A stretch of 64,000 nucleotides of DNA from Pinus tabuliformis. Its lineage: Eukaryota > Streptophyta > Pinopsida > Pinales > Pinaceae. A model generated the notes under the pieces. It was given only the letters and a program-made list of their open reading frames with translations, was not told where the DNA came from and searched no databases. Positions 9,973 to 21,960 of this stretch are shown in pieces (the stretch's first letter is position 1; every line of letters begins with the position of its first letter). The DNA lies in contig CM062817.1 in NCBI GenBank assembly GCA_031772625.1, positions 954,035,705 through 954,099,704 on the forward strand, given 5' to 3'. Made by a program: the position numbers and the translations under genes.

Positions 9973-12379
9973 TTGCAACTTCAAAGTTCAAAAACAAACA
10001 TGCCAAGGAAATTGGATCCTTTCTGGGAATATGGTGTACTTGATGCTCTGAATGATAGAGTAAACTTGAGTTGCAAGTTGTGTGGCCACCCTATGTCCGG
10101 GGGGGTGTACAGGTTGAAGTTTCACCTTGCAAAAATCCCTGGACATGATGTGGAGCCTTGTATAAATACAACTCCTGAACTTATCCAAAGAGCCATGAGA
10201 GCATTGGAAACTTTAGAGCAGAATAGAGTGGCCAAAGAAGAACTCAAAAGGCAACTAAAAAGGTCAGCTGAAGGAAGTGGGCCAAGTGGCACTGGTTCTA
10301 CTGCAGCATCAGCCAATCCGGTAGTTGCATCATCATTTTTTGTTCCTCGAACCACACCTGGTTCATAGCCATCTATCGGTTCAATGCTAAAAGAACTGAG
10401 AAAGAACAAGCTGACAAGTTGCTGGCAAAATTTCTCCTCTGGAGTGATATTCCTTTCAGCATTGTAAGGAATAATCCATTTTTCCAACCTACTGTTGATG
10501 TTATTGCCAGTGTTGGCCCGGGGTACAAAATCCCTTCTTATCATGATTTCAGAGGCCGGATTCTTCAAAATGAAAAGCGTGACTGCACCCAAAGATTGGA
10601 GGATTTTAGGGCATCATGGGCACAAACAGGATGCACTGTTATGTCAGATGGTTGGATTGACCAAAAGGGGAGAACCCTTATAAACTTCTTGGTTAGTTGT
10701 CCCAAGGGGACTATGTTTATCAAATCTATTGATGCATCTGCACAAATCAAAGATGCAAGAACTTTATGTGATTTGCTGGATGTGTTTATTTTGGAGGTGG
10801 GTGAACAACATGTTGTCCAAGTCATAACGGACAATGCTGCAAATTATGTTGTTGCTAGTAGGATGCTTATGGACAGGCATCCTACTTTATTTTGGACACC
10901 TTGTGCTGCCCATTGTATTGATTTGATGTTAGAGGACATAGGGAAAATTCCCTTTGTCAAAGATATTGTTGACTCATCAAAAAGCATTACAAAATTTATA
11001 TATAATCATACATCTGTGCTTAACTTGATGAGAAGATTCACCAACAACAAAGAGTTGGTGCGCCCCGCCATTACACGGTTTGCCACCAGTTTCATATCTC
11101 TTCAATCCCTCTTGATTTCTATGTGGGATGTGAAGAGAATGTTTCTTTCAGAGGAGTGGCGTGCTTTGCCAATGAGTCGCAAACCAGAAGGAGATGCCGT
11201 ATGCTAACTAGTTTCATACCAGGAAGACTTCTGGGCGGGAGTGCAGGAGGTGTGCGTCGTTACTGAACCTTTGGTAAAGGTTCTTCAGTTAGTTGATGGT
11301 GAGAAGCCCGCAATGGGCTATTTGTATGAAGCCATGGACAGGGCCAAAGAAGCCATTCGGGCCTACTATGATGATAAGGGAGATGATGGGTTTCAGAAAC
11401 AACTCCTTCTATGGGGAGTGATTGATGAGTGATGGAACAACACACTCCATCATCCCATTCATGTTGCTGGGCTTTTCCTGAACCCTGCATTTTCTTATGC
11501 ATGTGGATTTGATTTTGATGCTGAGATCATGGATGGATTCTTATCCTGTGTCCAGAAGATGGTGCGATCTCCAGAACAACGTATAGAGATCTCTAAACAA
11601 ATTGAGACATATAGGATGGCAGGTGGCACATTTGGCTTTGAGATGGCTGTCAATGATAAGACGATTAAAATGCCATGTATTTTTTTAGTTTGTAACTTTG
11701 TTTCAAATTTCTTTGTCTTTCAAATTCCATTTTTTTCTTTTGTTTATTTAAAATTTTATTTGTAATTTTGTTGTATATGCATGGTGGAAAATATATGGTG
11801 GCAGGGTACCCCTTCTGCAAAAGCTTGCCATTCGCATCCTCAGCCAAATATGCAACTCCTCAGGATGTGAGCGCAACTGGAATGTATTTGAAAAAATACA
11901 CAACAAGAAGCGCAACAAGTTAACACTTAAACATTTAAAATATTGCAAATTTTCAAATAAATTTTTGAATTTATTAAACAATATTTTTTTTATAGTTATT
12001 AATTATTATTTCATGATCTTTGTACAGGTTGGAGTCCCAACGACTTAATGACATGGTCTACGTCTACTACAATCTTCGATTGTGGGTGAGGCAACTTGAG
12101 AGGACACCTGATGTGGATGCCATCTCATTGGATGGGATTGACACCACTGCTGCATGGAGGGTTGAGGCCGAGAGGCCTCTCATGGATTCTGTTTATGATT
12201 GGTTAGTGCAGGATGTAGTGGAGGGGGATGAGGAGGAGGAGCAGGTGGAGGAGGAGGAGGAGGAGGAACAGGAGGAGGAGGTGACACCGCCTGCCCGGGC
12301 TACCACTGCCACTAGTAGAGGACGTGGTCTACCTCCTATAGCTCCTACTTCTAGTTCTTCAGCTTCTAGAGCACATTAG
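9973..12379 (+). pseudogene. hAT-family transposase (BED finger, DUF659, hAT dimerisation), broken
   Basis: This encodes the enzyme that would cut and paste hAT elements. A BED-type zinc finger lies near 10,068-10,160 ('CKLCGH...FHLAKIPGHDVEPC'). A DUF659/RNase H-like core follows ('MSDGWIDQKGRTLINFL', 'QVITDNAANYV', 'PCAAHCIDLMLEDI'). The hAT C-terminal dimerisation part lies at about 11,780-11,918 ('SSGCERNWNVFEKIH'). After an apparent intron (11,919-12,027, GT...ACAG) come 'RLNDMVYVYYN' and an acidic Glu-rich tail. Breaks: TAG at 10,366, a frame change near 10,395, TAA at 11,205 and TGA at 11,430 within the frame, and disturbed sequence at 11,677-11,780 that may be another intron. No intact product is possible. 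Confidence 0.88.
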
Positions 12380-12832
12380 ACTCCACTGCCATCTCCACCA
12401 GCACGGGCACCAGCATCTACATCTAGAGGGAAAGGGAAAGGGAAAGTTGTGGCATTTTCTCGCAAGAGGGGCAGAGGAAATCAATAGGATTAGACTTTCA
12501 TTTTATTGTATATGACATTATGACATGATGAGATACATTATCATATTTTTTGTTGATATTTTGAGGCTGAGTTGGGACTCAGGAGTCAGTACTTACTATT
12601 CAGGACATGATTCAATGTTATGTGTGATTTTAGTGCTAGAAATGATATTAAACATTTTATATATTAGTTTTTTTATCATATTTATGTGTCAATGTATTTA
12701 TTTTATGTTGTAGATGGTTTAGATATTAAAAAAATTGAAAAAAAATGAATATTTTTGTACCAAACGATTTTTTCCCGATTTTTTCCCCGCACCGATTTAA
12801 TCCCAATAACGACTAATGCAACATTGGTTTAT

Positions 12833-14524
12833 ACAAGTTAGGATCATTTTTATGAACAATATCTTTTAGTTGCCCCAACATGGTATCCATCTGCTAATAC
12901 ACCTCGCCAATCACTAGTTTATCTGTATCTGCAAACCGAATCATGTGATAAACGGGCTTGGTGAAATCCAATAATTGCCTCACATGTGCCCAAAACATAC
13001 CATCAAAACGGGCTTGGTGAAATCCAATAATTGCCTCACATGTGCCCAAAACATACCATCAAGAGCGGTCTCCTCCACCTGTTCAAAACCTTGCCTGTCA
13101 ACTGCATTTGTAGCCCTTTCCATTAATACCTACCAGTGTGGGCTTGATACCATGCTAGCCAATGACTCTCTTACCTTCAAAAGGCGCTTGAAGGTGAGGT
13201 AATAGCTACCAAATCTAGTCCTCGCAATCTTCAACAACTCCAATCTTGAGTGACTGCAGAAAAGGCCATGGGTATTGCTATGATTTGTAATAAATTTTAT
13301 CATTTCTTTGCCTCTCTTGTACAAATCACCAATCCATTTGTATTGTTCGTTTTTGTTCTTAACAATATCATGCATCAAAAGGTTCACTGTGTGAACCAAA
13401 CACCCAGACCAAAATATGTTGGGGTATTTATCCTCAATAATTGCTCCCGCTGCCTTACAATTAGGAGCATTATTAGTGATGACTTGGATGACATTGTATG
13501 GCCCAATACAGTCAATTGTTTCAAGTAATGGTTCTGCAATGTTGATGCTGGTCTTGAACTTGTCTGAGTAATCATATGCTGAAAGAAAGATGGCACCACT
13601 AACAGACACAGCAAGAACACTTATCAATGGCTTGCCTTTTACATTTGTCCATCCATCAGATATAATGGACACCCCATGGTCAGTCCAAGAACTTGTCATT
13701 CTACTCAAAGAATGTGATATTTTTGCTTTTTCATGATCAAGTCCAACGGTTCTAGCCTTGTCATACCCAGGGCTCTTGTATCCTTTAGGGGCATCATTTA
13801 TGGCAAAAACCATTTTGTGCCAATAAGGTGAGCGAAGAACATTGAATGATATCCCACATGCATAGAGAAACCTGTAAACTTTTGAATCCACATCATTCCT
13901 ACACCCTTCATCAAGGAAATCTGATATGCTTCTACGCCTTAAACTTGGTGACCCTGTGCCTCCATATCCACTGCCTTGGGAGGATGTTGAAGGAGTTCTT
14001 TGTGCATGTGATTGTGAGCTTGGTTCAAAGAAACCCTTTGATTTTTTAGATTTGTATTGGGCTTCCTCCTCTTCCCTTATGTATTTGGCTCTATCTGCTG
14101 CTGACACACTTGTACAAGTTTTGATTCCTATTTGTTTATCTCCATCCCATGGCCTTTTCCCGCAGAGGTGCTTTCTGGCATGAGTGTATGAACCTGTGTA
14201 ATTATTGTTGCAATGGGGGCAATGAAATTTAGTGGTTCCACCCCCTTTCCCTGCTTCAGGCCTATTAACATATTTCCACAATGGAGTTTGGTCTTGTTTA
14301 TTTTTTTGAGACTCATGTTCACTCTCCTCCAGCTCCTCCTCTTCGGGGTTTTCATCAAATCCACTATGACCCACTTCTTCATTTTCAACCCTCCTTTTTC
14401 TACTCTCCAACACCATAATAACCAAAAAAGGAACCAAGAAGAAGAAAATGCCAAGAAATATAACCATGATGTTTGAAATTTGAAGTTTTGAATCTGCAAA
14501 AAAATGGAATGGGAATGGGTCCAT
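12833..14524 (-). pseudogene. hAT-2 transposase, C-terminally truncated
   Basis: The open part (13,130-14,524) holds a BED-type finger ('CPHCNNNYTGSYTHARKHLC'). A DUF659/RNase H-like region follows with 'IISDGWTNVKGKPLI', 'QVITNNAPNCKAAG' and 'SGCLVHTVNLLMHDI'. The N-terminal hydrophobic run before 'ESRKRR' is probably not part of the native protein, so the true start may be further in. Beyond the stop, the same strand still reads hAT-like pieces ('ALDGMFWAHVRQLLDFTKP', then 'LGQLKDIVHKNDPNLY') down to 12,833. A 56-bp tandem duplication there breaks the frame. The dimerisation domain is missing. Confidence 0.85.
12950..13062. repeat. 56-bp tandem duplication inside hAT-2 coding DNA
   Basis: Two near-perfect direct copies with a 56-bp period, each beginning AAACGGGCTTGGTGAAATCC. 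Since 56 is not a multiple of three, the duplication shifts the transposase frame. Confidence 0.95.
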
Positions 14525-14897
14525 GGGAGAAAAAAAATTATTTATTTATTTAGTAATGAACATTAAAAAAAAATTGCTAGAATAGAGCCTACCTCTTTGG
14601 CCTCCAATCTCTCCTTGCTCCTTGCTCCTTGGCACTTGCTCTCTCCTTGCTCCTTGCTCTCACTCTCACTTGCTCTCTCTTGCCCCTCACTCTCTCTTGC
14701 TCACTCTCACTCCCACTCACACAATTTCCAAAATAATGAATTCATTGGAGGGAGGGTTTATTTATATTCCCTCCCTCCCTCTCTTTCCTCCCTTCCCTCC
14801 CTTTTTTTGTTCCCAATGGCAACTTTTTTTCGACGGAAATTTTTTTCCCGCCCGATTTTTTGGCCCCCAGGAGCGTTTTTTATAACTCTCCCCGACC

Positions 14898-15373
14898 GCT
14901 CCCAAGCTATAAAAATCGCGATGCGATGGGAGCAACGCTCCCGAATTCGATCTGGCAAATGGCAGGGAGCAAAATTTTATTTCCGAGAGCGCGCTCCCAA
15001 GTCACTCCGGCCCGGAGCACAGATTGGGAGCGAGATCAGGGGGGGGCACTCGCCGGCAACACTGGCTCTCTCCTTGAAGCTCCTCTTTGTTCTCTCCACA
15101 CTCAAAGCTCAAGCAAATGAAAATGAAAATGAAAGAATAAGGAAAGTGGGAATAGCTCTTATATATATATATATATATAACTTGTGGGAGCATCCAACTC
15201 TCAAGCAACGCACTAGGAGCATCTTGGAAGTGCCTAGGGAGCGCCTTGGGGACACGCTCCTTGGCTTCAATAACATCAAGGGAGTGCACTCCTCGGCTCC
15301 AATAGCATCACACTCACAAGTTTGTAGAGAACATCTCAAAAAGGATCAAAGCATGCTCCCAATTTTTGGGAGC
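14898..15373. repeat. Cluster of ten GGGAGC/GCTCCC hexamers
   Basis: GGGAGC or its complement occurs at 14,898, 14,928, 14,937, 14,965, 14,993, 15,026, 15,186, 15,237, 15,355 and 15,368. About 0.2 would be expected by chance in this length. Some pairs face each other and could form small hairpins (14,928/14,937 and 15,355/15,368). The cluster spans the presumed hAT-2 end, so either that end is misplaced or the motif belongs to the host repeat. Confidence 0.85.
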
Positions 15374-15671
15374 AAGCTCCTAGGGTGGAAAAACCATCAA
15401 ACTCTAGTATAAGCTCATCTTCATTTCTTGCCACTGCGGTTTTAGAATGAAGTTGCTGCATTAAAATCCACTAGAAACACACTGAAATATGTAGCAGCAA
15501 CACAATTAACAAAAGAAAGAACACTAGCAAAATTCTAGGATTTGTGTCACTATTGATTTAAGAAAAACCTCAGCTAATAAGGGTCACTTTAAACATTGGT
15601 GCGAGGAAAAATGAAGGTGACATCCTCTTTTAAAGATTTCTTTTTGTTTCTAGAGGCTTCAAGAAGACTCA
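15065..15671. other. Unassigned sequence left of segment B
   Basis: Contains part of the GGGAGC cluster and an (AT)n run at 15,160-15,178. No gene supported. Confidence 0.4.
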
Positions 15672-16089
15672 TTAAAATATTACTAGCTAAAAAAATAATT
15701 TTAATCATTAAATATCATTTTCTGGGTCCTACACCCAAAACTGCATTTAAAAATGTGTCGTACTGATGGTGAAATGTATTGCACAGATACTAAAACGCAT
15801 TTTTGCTGCATTTCAGGGTTTCCATACCAAAACACAGCTGGTACCCGGGGGGGTCATGTTTCCTGCAACTTAGCTAAAAAAAATGGTCTCTAGGGATCTG
15901 CCATGAAAGAATTTCTGGCCCTTTTACCTGAACTGTTAAGAGGTAGCAGCTTTTCACGATATGCATGACAAGCATTCTCTAATCCAGAGGAATCAATGCA
16001 GAAAATTCTCAATGGAATAACCTGACAGGGTCATCTAAGAATCAAAGTTATCTATGGAAGATTTGGAGAAAGCTAAGAATGTATTGGGC

Positions 16090-17290
16090 CAATAATAGAA
16101 GGAAAACACAAATCAACTGAAGGAAGAGCAAGAGGCTTGACGATATGGTGGGATCAAGCTCATTCAAGTGAAATGTTTTGACTTCTCGCTATTCTATCTC
16201 TAGTTACCAAAATGATACAAGTCAATATGACATTCTTCGCCAATTGCTTAAGGGATTATTTAGGCTTAGCCTTGAAGTGTAATACGAAAAATGGAATCTA
16301 ACTTTTATTCTGACCAATGCTTATGGCCACAACTGGACCATGTTGAAACTTGCCTATTAGTATCTTATATCCAACAAAAGATCACAAATGGGAACATCCC
16401 CTAGAACATCAAAGGGAATCTAAATACTATCTTGGAAGCACATGGAAAAAAGAGGGGTCATACAGTGAAGATTACACCAAGACCTGTTTGACATTGACAT
16501 GATTAGAATCACTATTTAATTAACATTGATCCAAAATTAGGTAATTTCATTCAAAGATAATTGAAGAAAGAAGCTTCATTATGGAATTACTCAGCAATTT
16601 TTTGATAGTTGAATCATGTAGAGCTAAAGTTTGAAGCAGAGTCCATTCTAATAGGAATACCATTAGAAATAAGAATACTCCCTTTGAATTCTATCAGACT
16701 ATTGGCCAATCGGCCTATACCATTAAAAAGAAGAATACTCCCTTTGAATTTGAAGCTCTGGTTCTTCCATCTAGGTGCAAAGATAACATCCACACTTGGA
16801 ATGAATCGAATGCCTATAAGGCGTCTAAGATGTTCCTGCTGGTTAATAAGCTTCAATGCCTGACCAATGTCAATAAATGGAATCGCAATACCTTTGAAAA
16901 CATCTCTACAAAAGTGAATTTTGAAAAAATATGACACAAATCCGAAATCAAATATAAATCCAGGGAAAGCTGATGTCCAATAAAGGAAAAGGAAGGAAAG
17001 GTATACTCATACCTGGACAACATCAACAAAAGAGGAAACATTCTGGAGACAGAAATTCAGAATCCAATGGTGAGAAGCAGGTGAAAAAAATACAACCTAT
17101 TTCCATAAAACAACTCCAAAACAATGGACCTTCAAAAGATTCTCCAGAATAGTTAAAGATAACACTGTTGTATAAGATAGAATCAGATCAGCAAGAAAGC
17201 AGAGTCTTATTTTCATGATCTCCTCACAGATCCTAAAACCACTAGTGGGCAGAATCGAGACACCCTACTATTCTTGATCCCCAAAGTCAT
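16090..17290 (+). pseudogene. Decayed L1-type LINE ORF2 fragment (copy B)
   Basis: Twin of the fragment at 400-1,560, with the same 'INKWNRNTFGNI'-type and KNTxFFH-type pieces. It has an extra 60 bp in which the block 'AAGAATACTCCCTTTGAATT' appears twice. Copy A probably lost one repeat by recombination, or copy B gained it. Confidence 0.65.
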
Positions 17291-18111
17291 TTACCTTATT
17301 TTTGGGACCAAAATGCTTAGCAGGCAAACAACAAATCTATCAACTGTCCAAAATCCATGGTGTTTTGTAGTATGTAGTATCATTTATATACTTCGAAACA
17401 AAAATTATTGAAAACCTGCATTATGTACTTTGGAGTTGGCTCTTTCTATCTAGCCTAATAATTCTTTAAGTCAAGTCTGCTAGATATTATATATCATACC
17501 AATAGAGTTCATTGAACCTTACTTAACTACTTTATAATGTTTTCATAGTATTTAGTATTACATCATACTAATATTAAATAATGACTATAAGTCTTGTTAT
17601 CTTGTTATCTTTATGGCTATCTACGCATATAAGTGGCACAGAACAGATTTTGTATTTTATCCCCTGGTTTCCTGCAACTCCAAGAAGAATTTTAGGTTAC
17701 AAGCAAACCGACTATCTATGTACATACTTTTATTGAAAGTTAATAGAAAGCTGCAAAAAATTATTGAATACTTGCCATGATTTTTACTTTCCAATGTTGT
17801 TCAACTATTGTTTTCAATTATTTCCACTACCTGAAATTTGTTATACTTATTGTTATGTTACTTTCTGATTTTACCAGTACAGACTAGCACAAGTGAATTT
17901 GTGATTGTATCTTATTTTCATTGAAACCAACCTTAGACTACATACATACATATGTATCAAAACATAAAAATGTTGAACATCCATAGGCTAAATGCAGTTT
18001 CGTTGTGTAAAGTATTATTGTTTCAATGCCACTTTGGCTTTAATTTTTGTCAGTGCCCAATACACAAGTGCACTTCAACAATACAGTGTACCAAAAACTA
18101 ACACAGCATAT

Positions 18112-18265
18112 TGTTTCTGATTAAGACTACTACTAGTCTAAAGTAAAACAAAAAATTATATTCGTGTTGTTTCTGATTAAGACTACTACTAGTCTAAAGT
18201 GAAACAAACAATTATAGTCATGTTGTTTCTGATTAAGACTACTAAGTGCAACAAACAATTATAGT
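18112..18265. repeat. Three-unit ~57-bp direct repeat (copy B)
   Basis: Same array as 2,368-2,525, downstream of HSF copy B, with a few substitutions. Confidence 0.85.
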
Positions 18266-18670
18266 CGCTTGACTCACAAAATTAGCATAAAAATACTCGC
18301 AGCTCTTTTGTTTTTGTACTCTTTTCACTTTTTGCATGAAACAAACATCAGGTGTCCATGGGAAATCCTTTTCTGTAAATATCTTTCCAATTCAGAAGAT
18401 TTTACCATTGGTGAGGTTTCGATTTGTAACTATGGCTTAGAAAGAATGCTGCCTGTGATACCTTTTGAGCCATGCTAACAAATAGTTAAATAAAAAAGCA
18501 CATCTAAAGAGCAGCATGTGACAGCAAAATTGCTTATGTACTTTTTTAAAAGTATTTTGTCCAAAATACTTATCCAATGTTTACATTCAACTTGTGTATT
18601 GACCGTCAAAACTATCTGCATAAGCAATATTCATACCTCCACAATATGCATCTATCCCAAGATACAAATC

Positions 18671-20851
18671 TCAAGGGTTTGATTCTGATGCCAGCTGACC
18701 CATCTGTTCCGTGAGATTATCCATATTTTTATTTTTGTTCCACCAATTCCCATTTTCAGATGGTTTCTCACCCTGATCTTTGGTAAGACTTTCCTGCGCC
18801 GCAGACTCAGCCTCTTCCGTTCCCCCTGACGTTGCACTCTCTGCAAGAAATTGTTCCCAAAACACATCGTTGATTTCTGGCAACAGATCCTCACCATCCA
18901 ACATAATATCTCCATCACCCTCTGAGGAAAACCTATCTCCGTCAATGACTAATCCCATCTCCATAGCTATTGGTTCAGAGTGGGTATCTTGTGTAAGTAT
19001 TTTAGGCCGCATATAATCTTCACTAGGAATACTGCCATTGTGATTAACTGTCACTATGCTTTGCATTTCAGGTAATTCAAGCTGAGAAGTAGGAAGATCC
19101 GTGCTTGTGACGATGGATTCTGCCAAATTTGAAAATGAATGCATATCTGCCAACCCTGAAGATACAACCATTTCAGGGAATCCTGAAGATGCAACAATCT
19201 CTGGCAATTCAGCCGAGCAGTGCATATCTGATAATGTCGAAGATGCCTGAATATCAGAAATGTCTGAAGTGACACATGCATCTGAAAATCCTGATGTTCC
19301 ATGCATCTCTGTAAGAGTTACTCCTGACTGTCGACCTATGGATCTCCCATTTCCATTGTCAATTGCTTCACTTGAAGAACGTCCAACATCTAAAACGTTA
19401 TCCAATCCATTTGATGATGATTCTAACTTATTAGAAGTCTCAGTGTTGAAAAGCTGCATAAGCAATGCTTTGGCAGCATCGCTTAAAGCAGGTTGATACT
19501 TCACAATCTGGCCATCTGGAGAGCCATGTTGCCCATCCTGTGAGTTTTCTTCTTGCTTGGGTAATCGCCTTTTCTTGTTAGTTGCCGCAAGACGTATATT
19601 GTTTTCATTCTGTTGCACAAGCTGTGCCAAAAACCCAGGATTCTGCATGGCTTTTGCCAAGAATGACATCATTTGTTGCTGCCGTTGTTCCATCCCTTGA
19701 AGGCGTTGAGACACTGTCTGTAGCTGGAGATCGGTAGACTGCTGCTGCTGCCTCAGTCTGACTAGTTCTGACATCAATACATTCTTATCCCGTTTGAGCC
19801 TCTCAATTTCTTCCTCCAGACCAAATTTCCCAACTTCTACACATGCACCGACAGAAGAGCTCTGTCCCTGTTGCTGCGGTGGTTGAGTGTGGCTATGTGT
19901 AGGCTTCCGCCTATAAATATTCTTTAGCAAATGTTTTTGACCTCTAAGAAAACCTTCGTTTGCAAATTCCCATCGATCTGGATCAACTTTTCTAAACCCC
20001 TGTTTAAACAAATGTACATGTGAGGACAACTGTAACTGGTAAAAATTTACATAATTAAGAAACCTTACCCCCTGATTTTTTTCAGAAATCATACTCTTTT
20101 CTGGAACAAAAATAAAATGCTGAGGCTTGTTCAATGCTGTTAAAGAATTAGTTAGTTAATGTCGCATGGGATAATAATTATTTCCAGAATCGTATTGCTA
20201 TATAGAGATTTTGTGTTACAGACTACAGTTGGCAAAACTAGCTATTAGAAAAATAGGCTGACAAACTTGAGACCAGATCATTTTTCAATTTGCAACAGTA
20301 TGGAAAATTTCAAAATGATCAAAAAGGGTTCATGACAGTGGCAACTAAATCTATCAATATGTTACTGCAGTTTAGAAGATATTCAAAAAGCATGCCATTA
20401 TAAAAACGAAGAAACACAAGCAAGATGGAAAAAGCATCAAATTTGACCAAATGCTTGTATCCAGCATCAGTTAGCGACCAAAACAACGGAATATGAAAAA
20501 CGATTGCAATGCTCCTCGTATCTCAACAGAGTCCTTGGCAAATCTAGTACATACTCCTGTAATCACTTATAACTTCCCTATTACTTGGAAAAAAATGTTG
20601 TCCCAACATAGAACTGCCATCGGACTTACATATGTGTTTAGTTGTCTCACGAAGCTTGAAAAATTGTTGTGTTTGAAATACTTTGGAAGAAGGTCTCGAG
20701 CAAATTCAGGTGGATTCCAAACAATAAAACTGTTATTGCCAGGGCTCCATGACACTATCGAGTCTGTCGCTGGATCATCTACCATGTCATAGGTCTTTGT
20801 GAGGAAAGGTGGGGGAGCATTGCTAGTGCTGCTAGTCTGTGATCCATCCAT
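18671..20851 (-). CDS. Heat-shock transcription factor A1-like, copy B (complete)
   Basis: Class A heat-shock factor, a nuclear trimeric activator of heat-shock genes. Exons are 20,630-20,851 and 18,671-19,999, with a GTAAGT donor and CAG acceptor. The start is the ATG at 20,851; the two codons before it are TTG GTC. Predicted length is 516 aa, normal for HSFA1. Order: DNA-binding domain about 14-107 ('[12 protein letters not shown]', '[19 protein letters not shown]'); Gln-rich HR-A/B coiled coil with the long class A linker about 130-205; nuclear localisation signal NKKRRLPK about 215-222; a Ser-rich linker of degenerate ~10-residue repeats ('SGFSDACV', 'STLSDMH', 'SGLADMH'); AHA motif '[11 protein letters not shown]' about 452-462; Leu-rich export-signal-like '[11 protein letters not shown]' near the end. 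All expected parts are present, so this is the better candidate for the working copy. Confidence 0.94.
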
Positions 20852-21960
20852 GACCAAGATATCGGTAAAATAATACGTATATATATTCGCCTTATACTAG
20901 TAGACCATATCCACCAGGAAGTTACTGATTCCTCCTGAACACGATTTGCAAGTACGTCTGGTCTAAGAAATCCCAAAATTGCATAAGACTGCAATTGCTC
21001 CTAAACGACCACAAATTCGGGAGAGCCTCACTCAACAATTTCGCTGACTGGTCACTGCATACCAACTGAGATACATGCTTACTTCATCTGAAAGGAATGT
21101 GATGCATCTGGATAGTTCCTGGTCCGCCTCTAAAAATGTCTCAAAGTGAACCCATTTACATGTTGTTGTATCCAAAAATAACCAAAGCATGCAAAAACCT
21201 CCACGCACATCGGTGAGATTCAAGCCTAATCCCTCCAAAACCCTCACGTGTGTAAATCGCTCAAAATGGAGCAGTTAACATTCTTTTAAGAAACGCATCT
21301 GCAACATAGCGCCATATTCCTCCGATATCTGCCACACTCTAACCCTAGGTCCTCGAAAAAATTAAAATTGCTAATCAATGGAAAGCTTACCCGCTTCCAA
21401 TGCGGGAAAACCGGATGCACACAAAATTTCACGACTCGACCGAATTAAAACCCCAGTTCGCTCAGAAATAACTCGAGCCGATCCGATCCAGCGGCTCTCA
21501 GAGTAAATCCCTAGCGGCAAATCACAGAATAACGGCTGGAAGCTCTAAAACAGCACAGAGGACTTCGGAGTGAATACCTTTAATGCAAGACATTTTGATG
21601 GATAAATACCCATATTGTATATCATTTTGAAGCTCTCGATACGCGGGATGTGGTGGAAATGGTGCCCAGCGGCTTTGAAGCGTGTTCCGCATGCGATTGC
21701 ATGCTGAAATGAGCTTCAATCGTCGGGCTTCCAGCGAAAAAGGGGACCAAATCCGTTCTCGGGCAGTGTCCCTGAGAGTTTGTCGGTTGCCGAGGAGTTC
21801 TAATTGGGAGATGACGAAGCGGGTCGTGAGGGCAGTGGCAAAGCGATCGAATAGGCTCGACCATGTCTGGGATTAGTAGGGTTATTTTCTCCTCCTCTCG
21901 ATTTTGCATGGAGATCAATATTTTCTTTTGCTCGATTCCACGTGGCATTTATTTTCCTTG
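20852..21960 (-). promoter_or_regulatory. HSF copy B 5' leader and promoter region
   Basis: Counterpart of 5,140-6,230. It contains the same possible 52-aa upstream ORF at 21,032-21,190. It differs strongly from copy A only at about 21,615-21,935. No core promoter element is claimed. Confidence 0.4.

Larger units (their letters stand above)
9090..12826 (+). mobile_element. Decayed hAT transposon (hAT-1)
   Basis: The left end 'CAGTGTTGTGAAAATCG' and the inverted right end 'CAATGTTGCATTAGTCG' match at 11 of 17 positions, as expected for old hAT terminal inverted repeats. They flank a BED/hAT transposase. Copies of the palindrome AATCGCGATT lie just inside the left end (9,121 and 9,209, with a variant at 9,102). 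The right end has CGATTTTTTCCC-type runs. No clean 8-bp target duplication was found: left flank CAAATTAG, right flank GTTTATAC. The ends are therefore tentative. Confidence 0.65.
12827..15064 (-). mobile_element. Truncated second hAT element (hAT-2)
   Basis: Minus-strand hAT whose 5' end may be the CAACACTG at 15,057-15,064 (CAGTGTTG on the minus strand, the same terminal octamer as hAT-1). Its transposase runs leftward until it abuts the right end of hAT-1 at 12,826 and stops there. The C-terminal dimerisation domain and the other terminus were not found. The DNA at 14,600-14,730 is CT-rich, as in a promoter or leader. Confidence 0.55.

Noticed and set aside
11205..11231. Very short intron in hAT-1 transposase
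   Set aside because: GT...AG borders exist around a TAA, but under 30 bp is too short for a plant intron and the frame continues in register; a premature stop is simpler.
9090..12841. Simple nested insertion of hAT-1 into hAT-2 with an 8-bp duplication
   Set aside because: The immediate flanks differ (CAAATTAG and GTTTATAC). A 7-of-8 match CAAGTTAG exists at 12,834 but would put the end inside hAT-2 coding sequence.
14597..15412. 271-codon plus-strand ORF
   Set aside because: It is made of CT-rich and SSR DNA (Leu/Ser/His runs, (AT)n) in transposon flank, with no domain. Length comes from low complexity.
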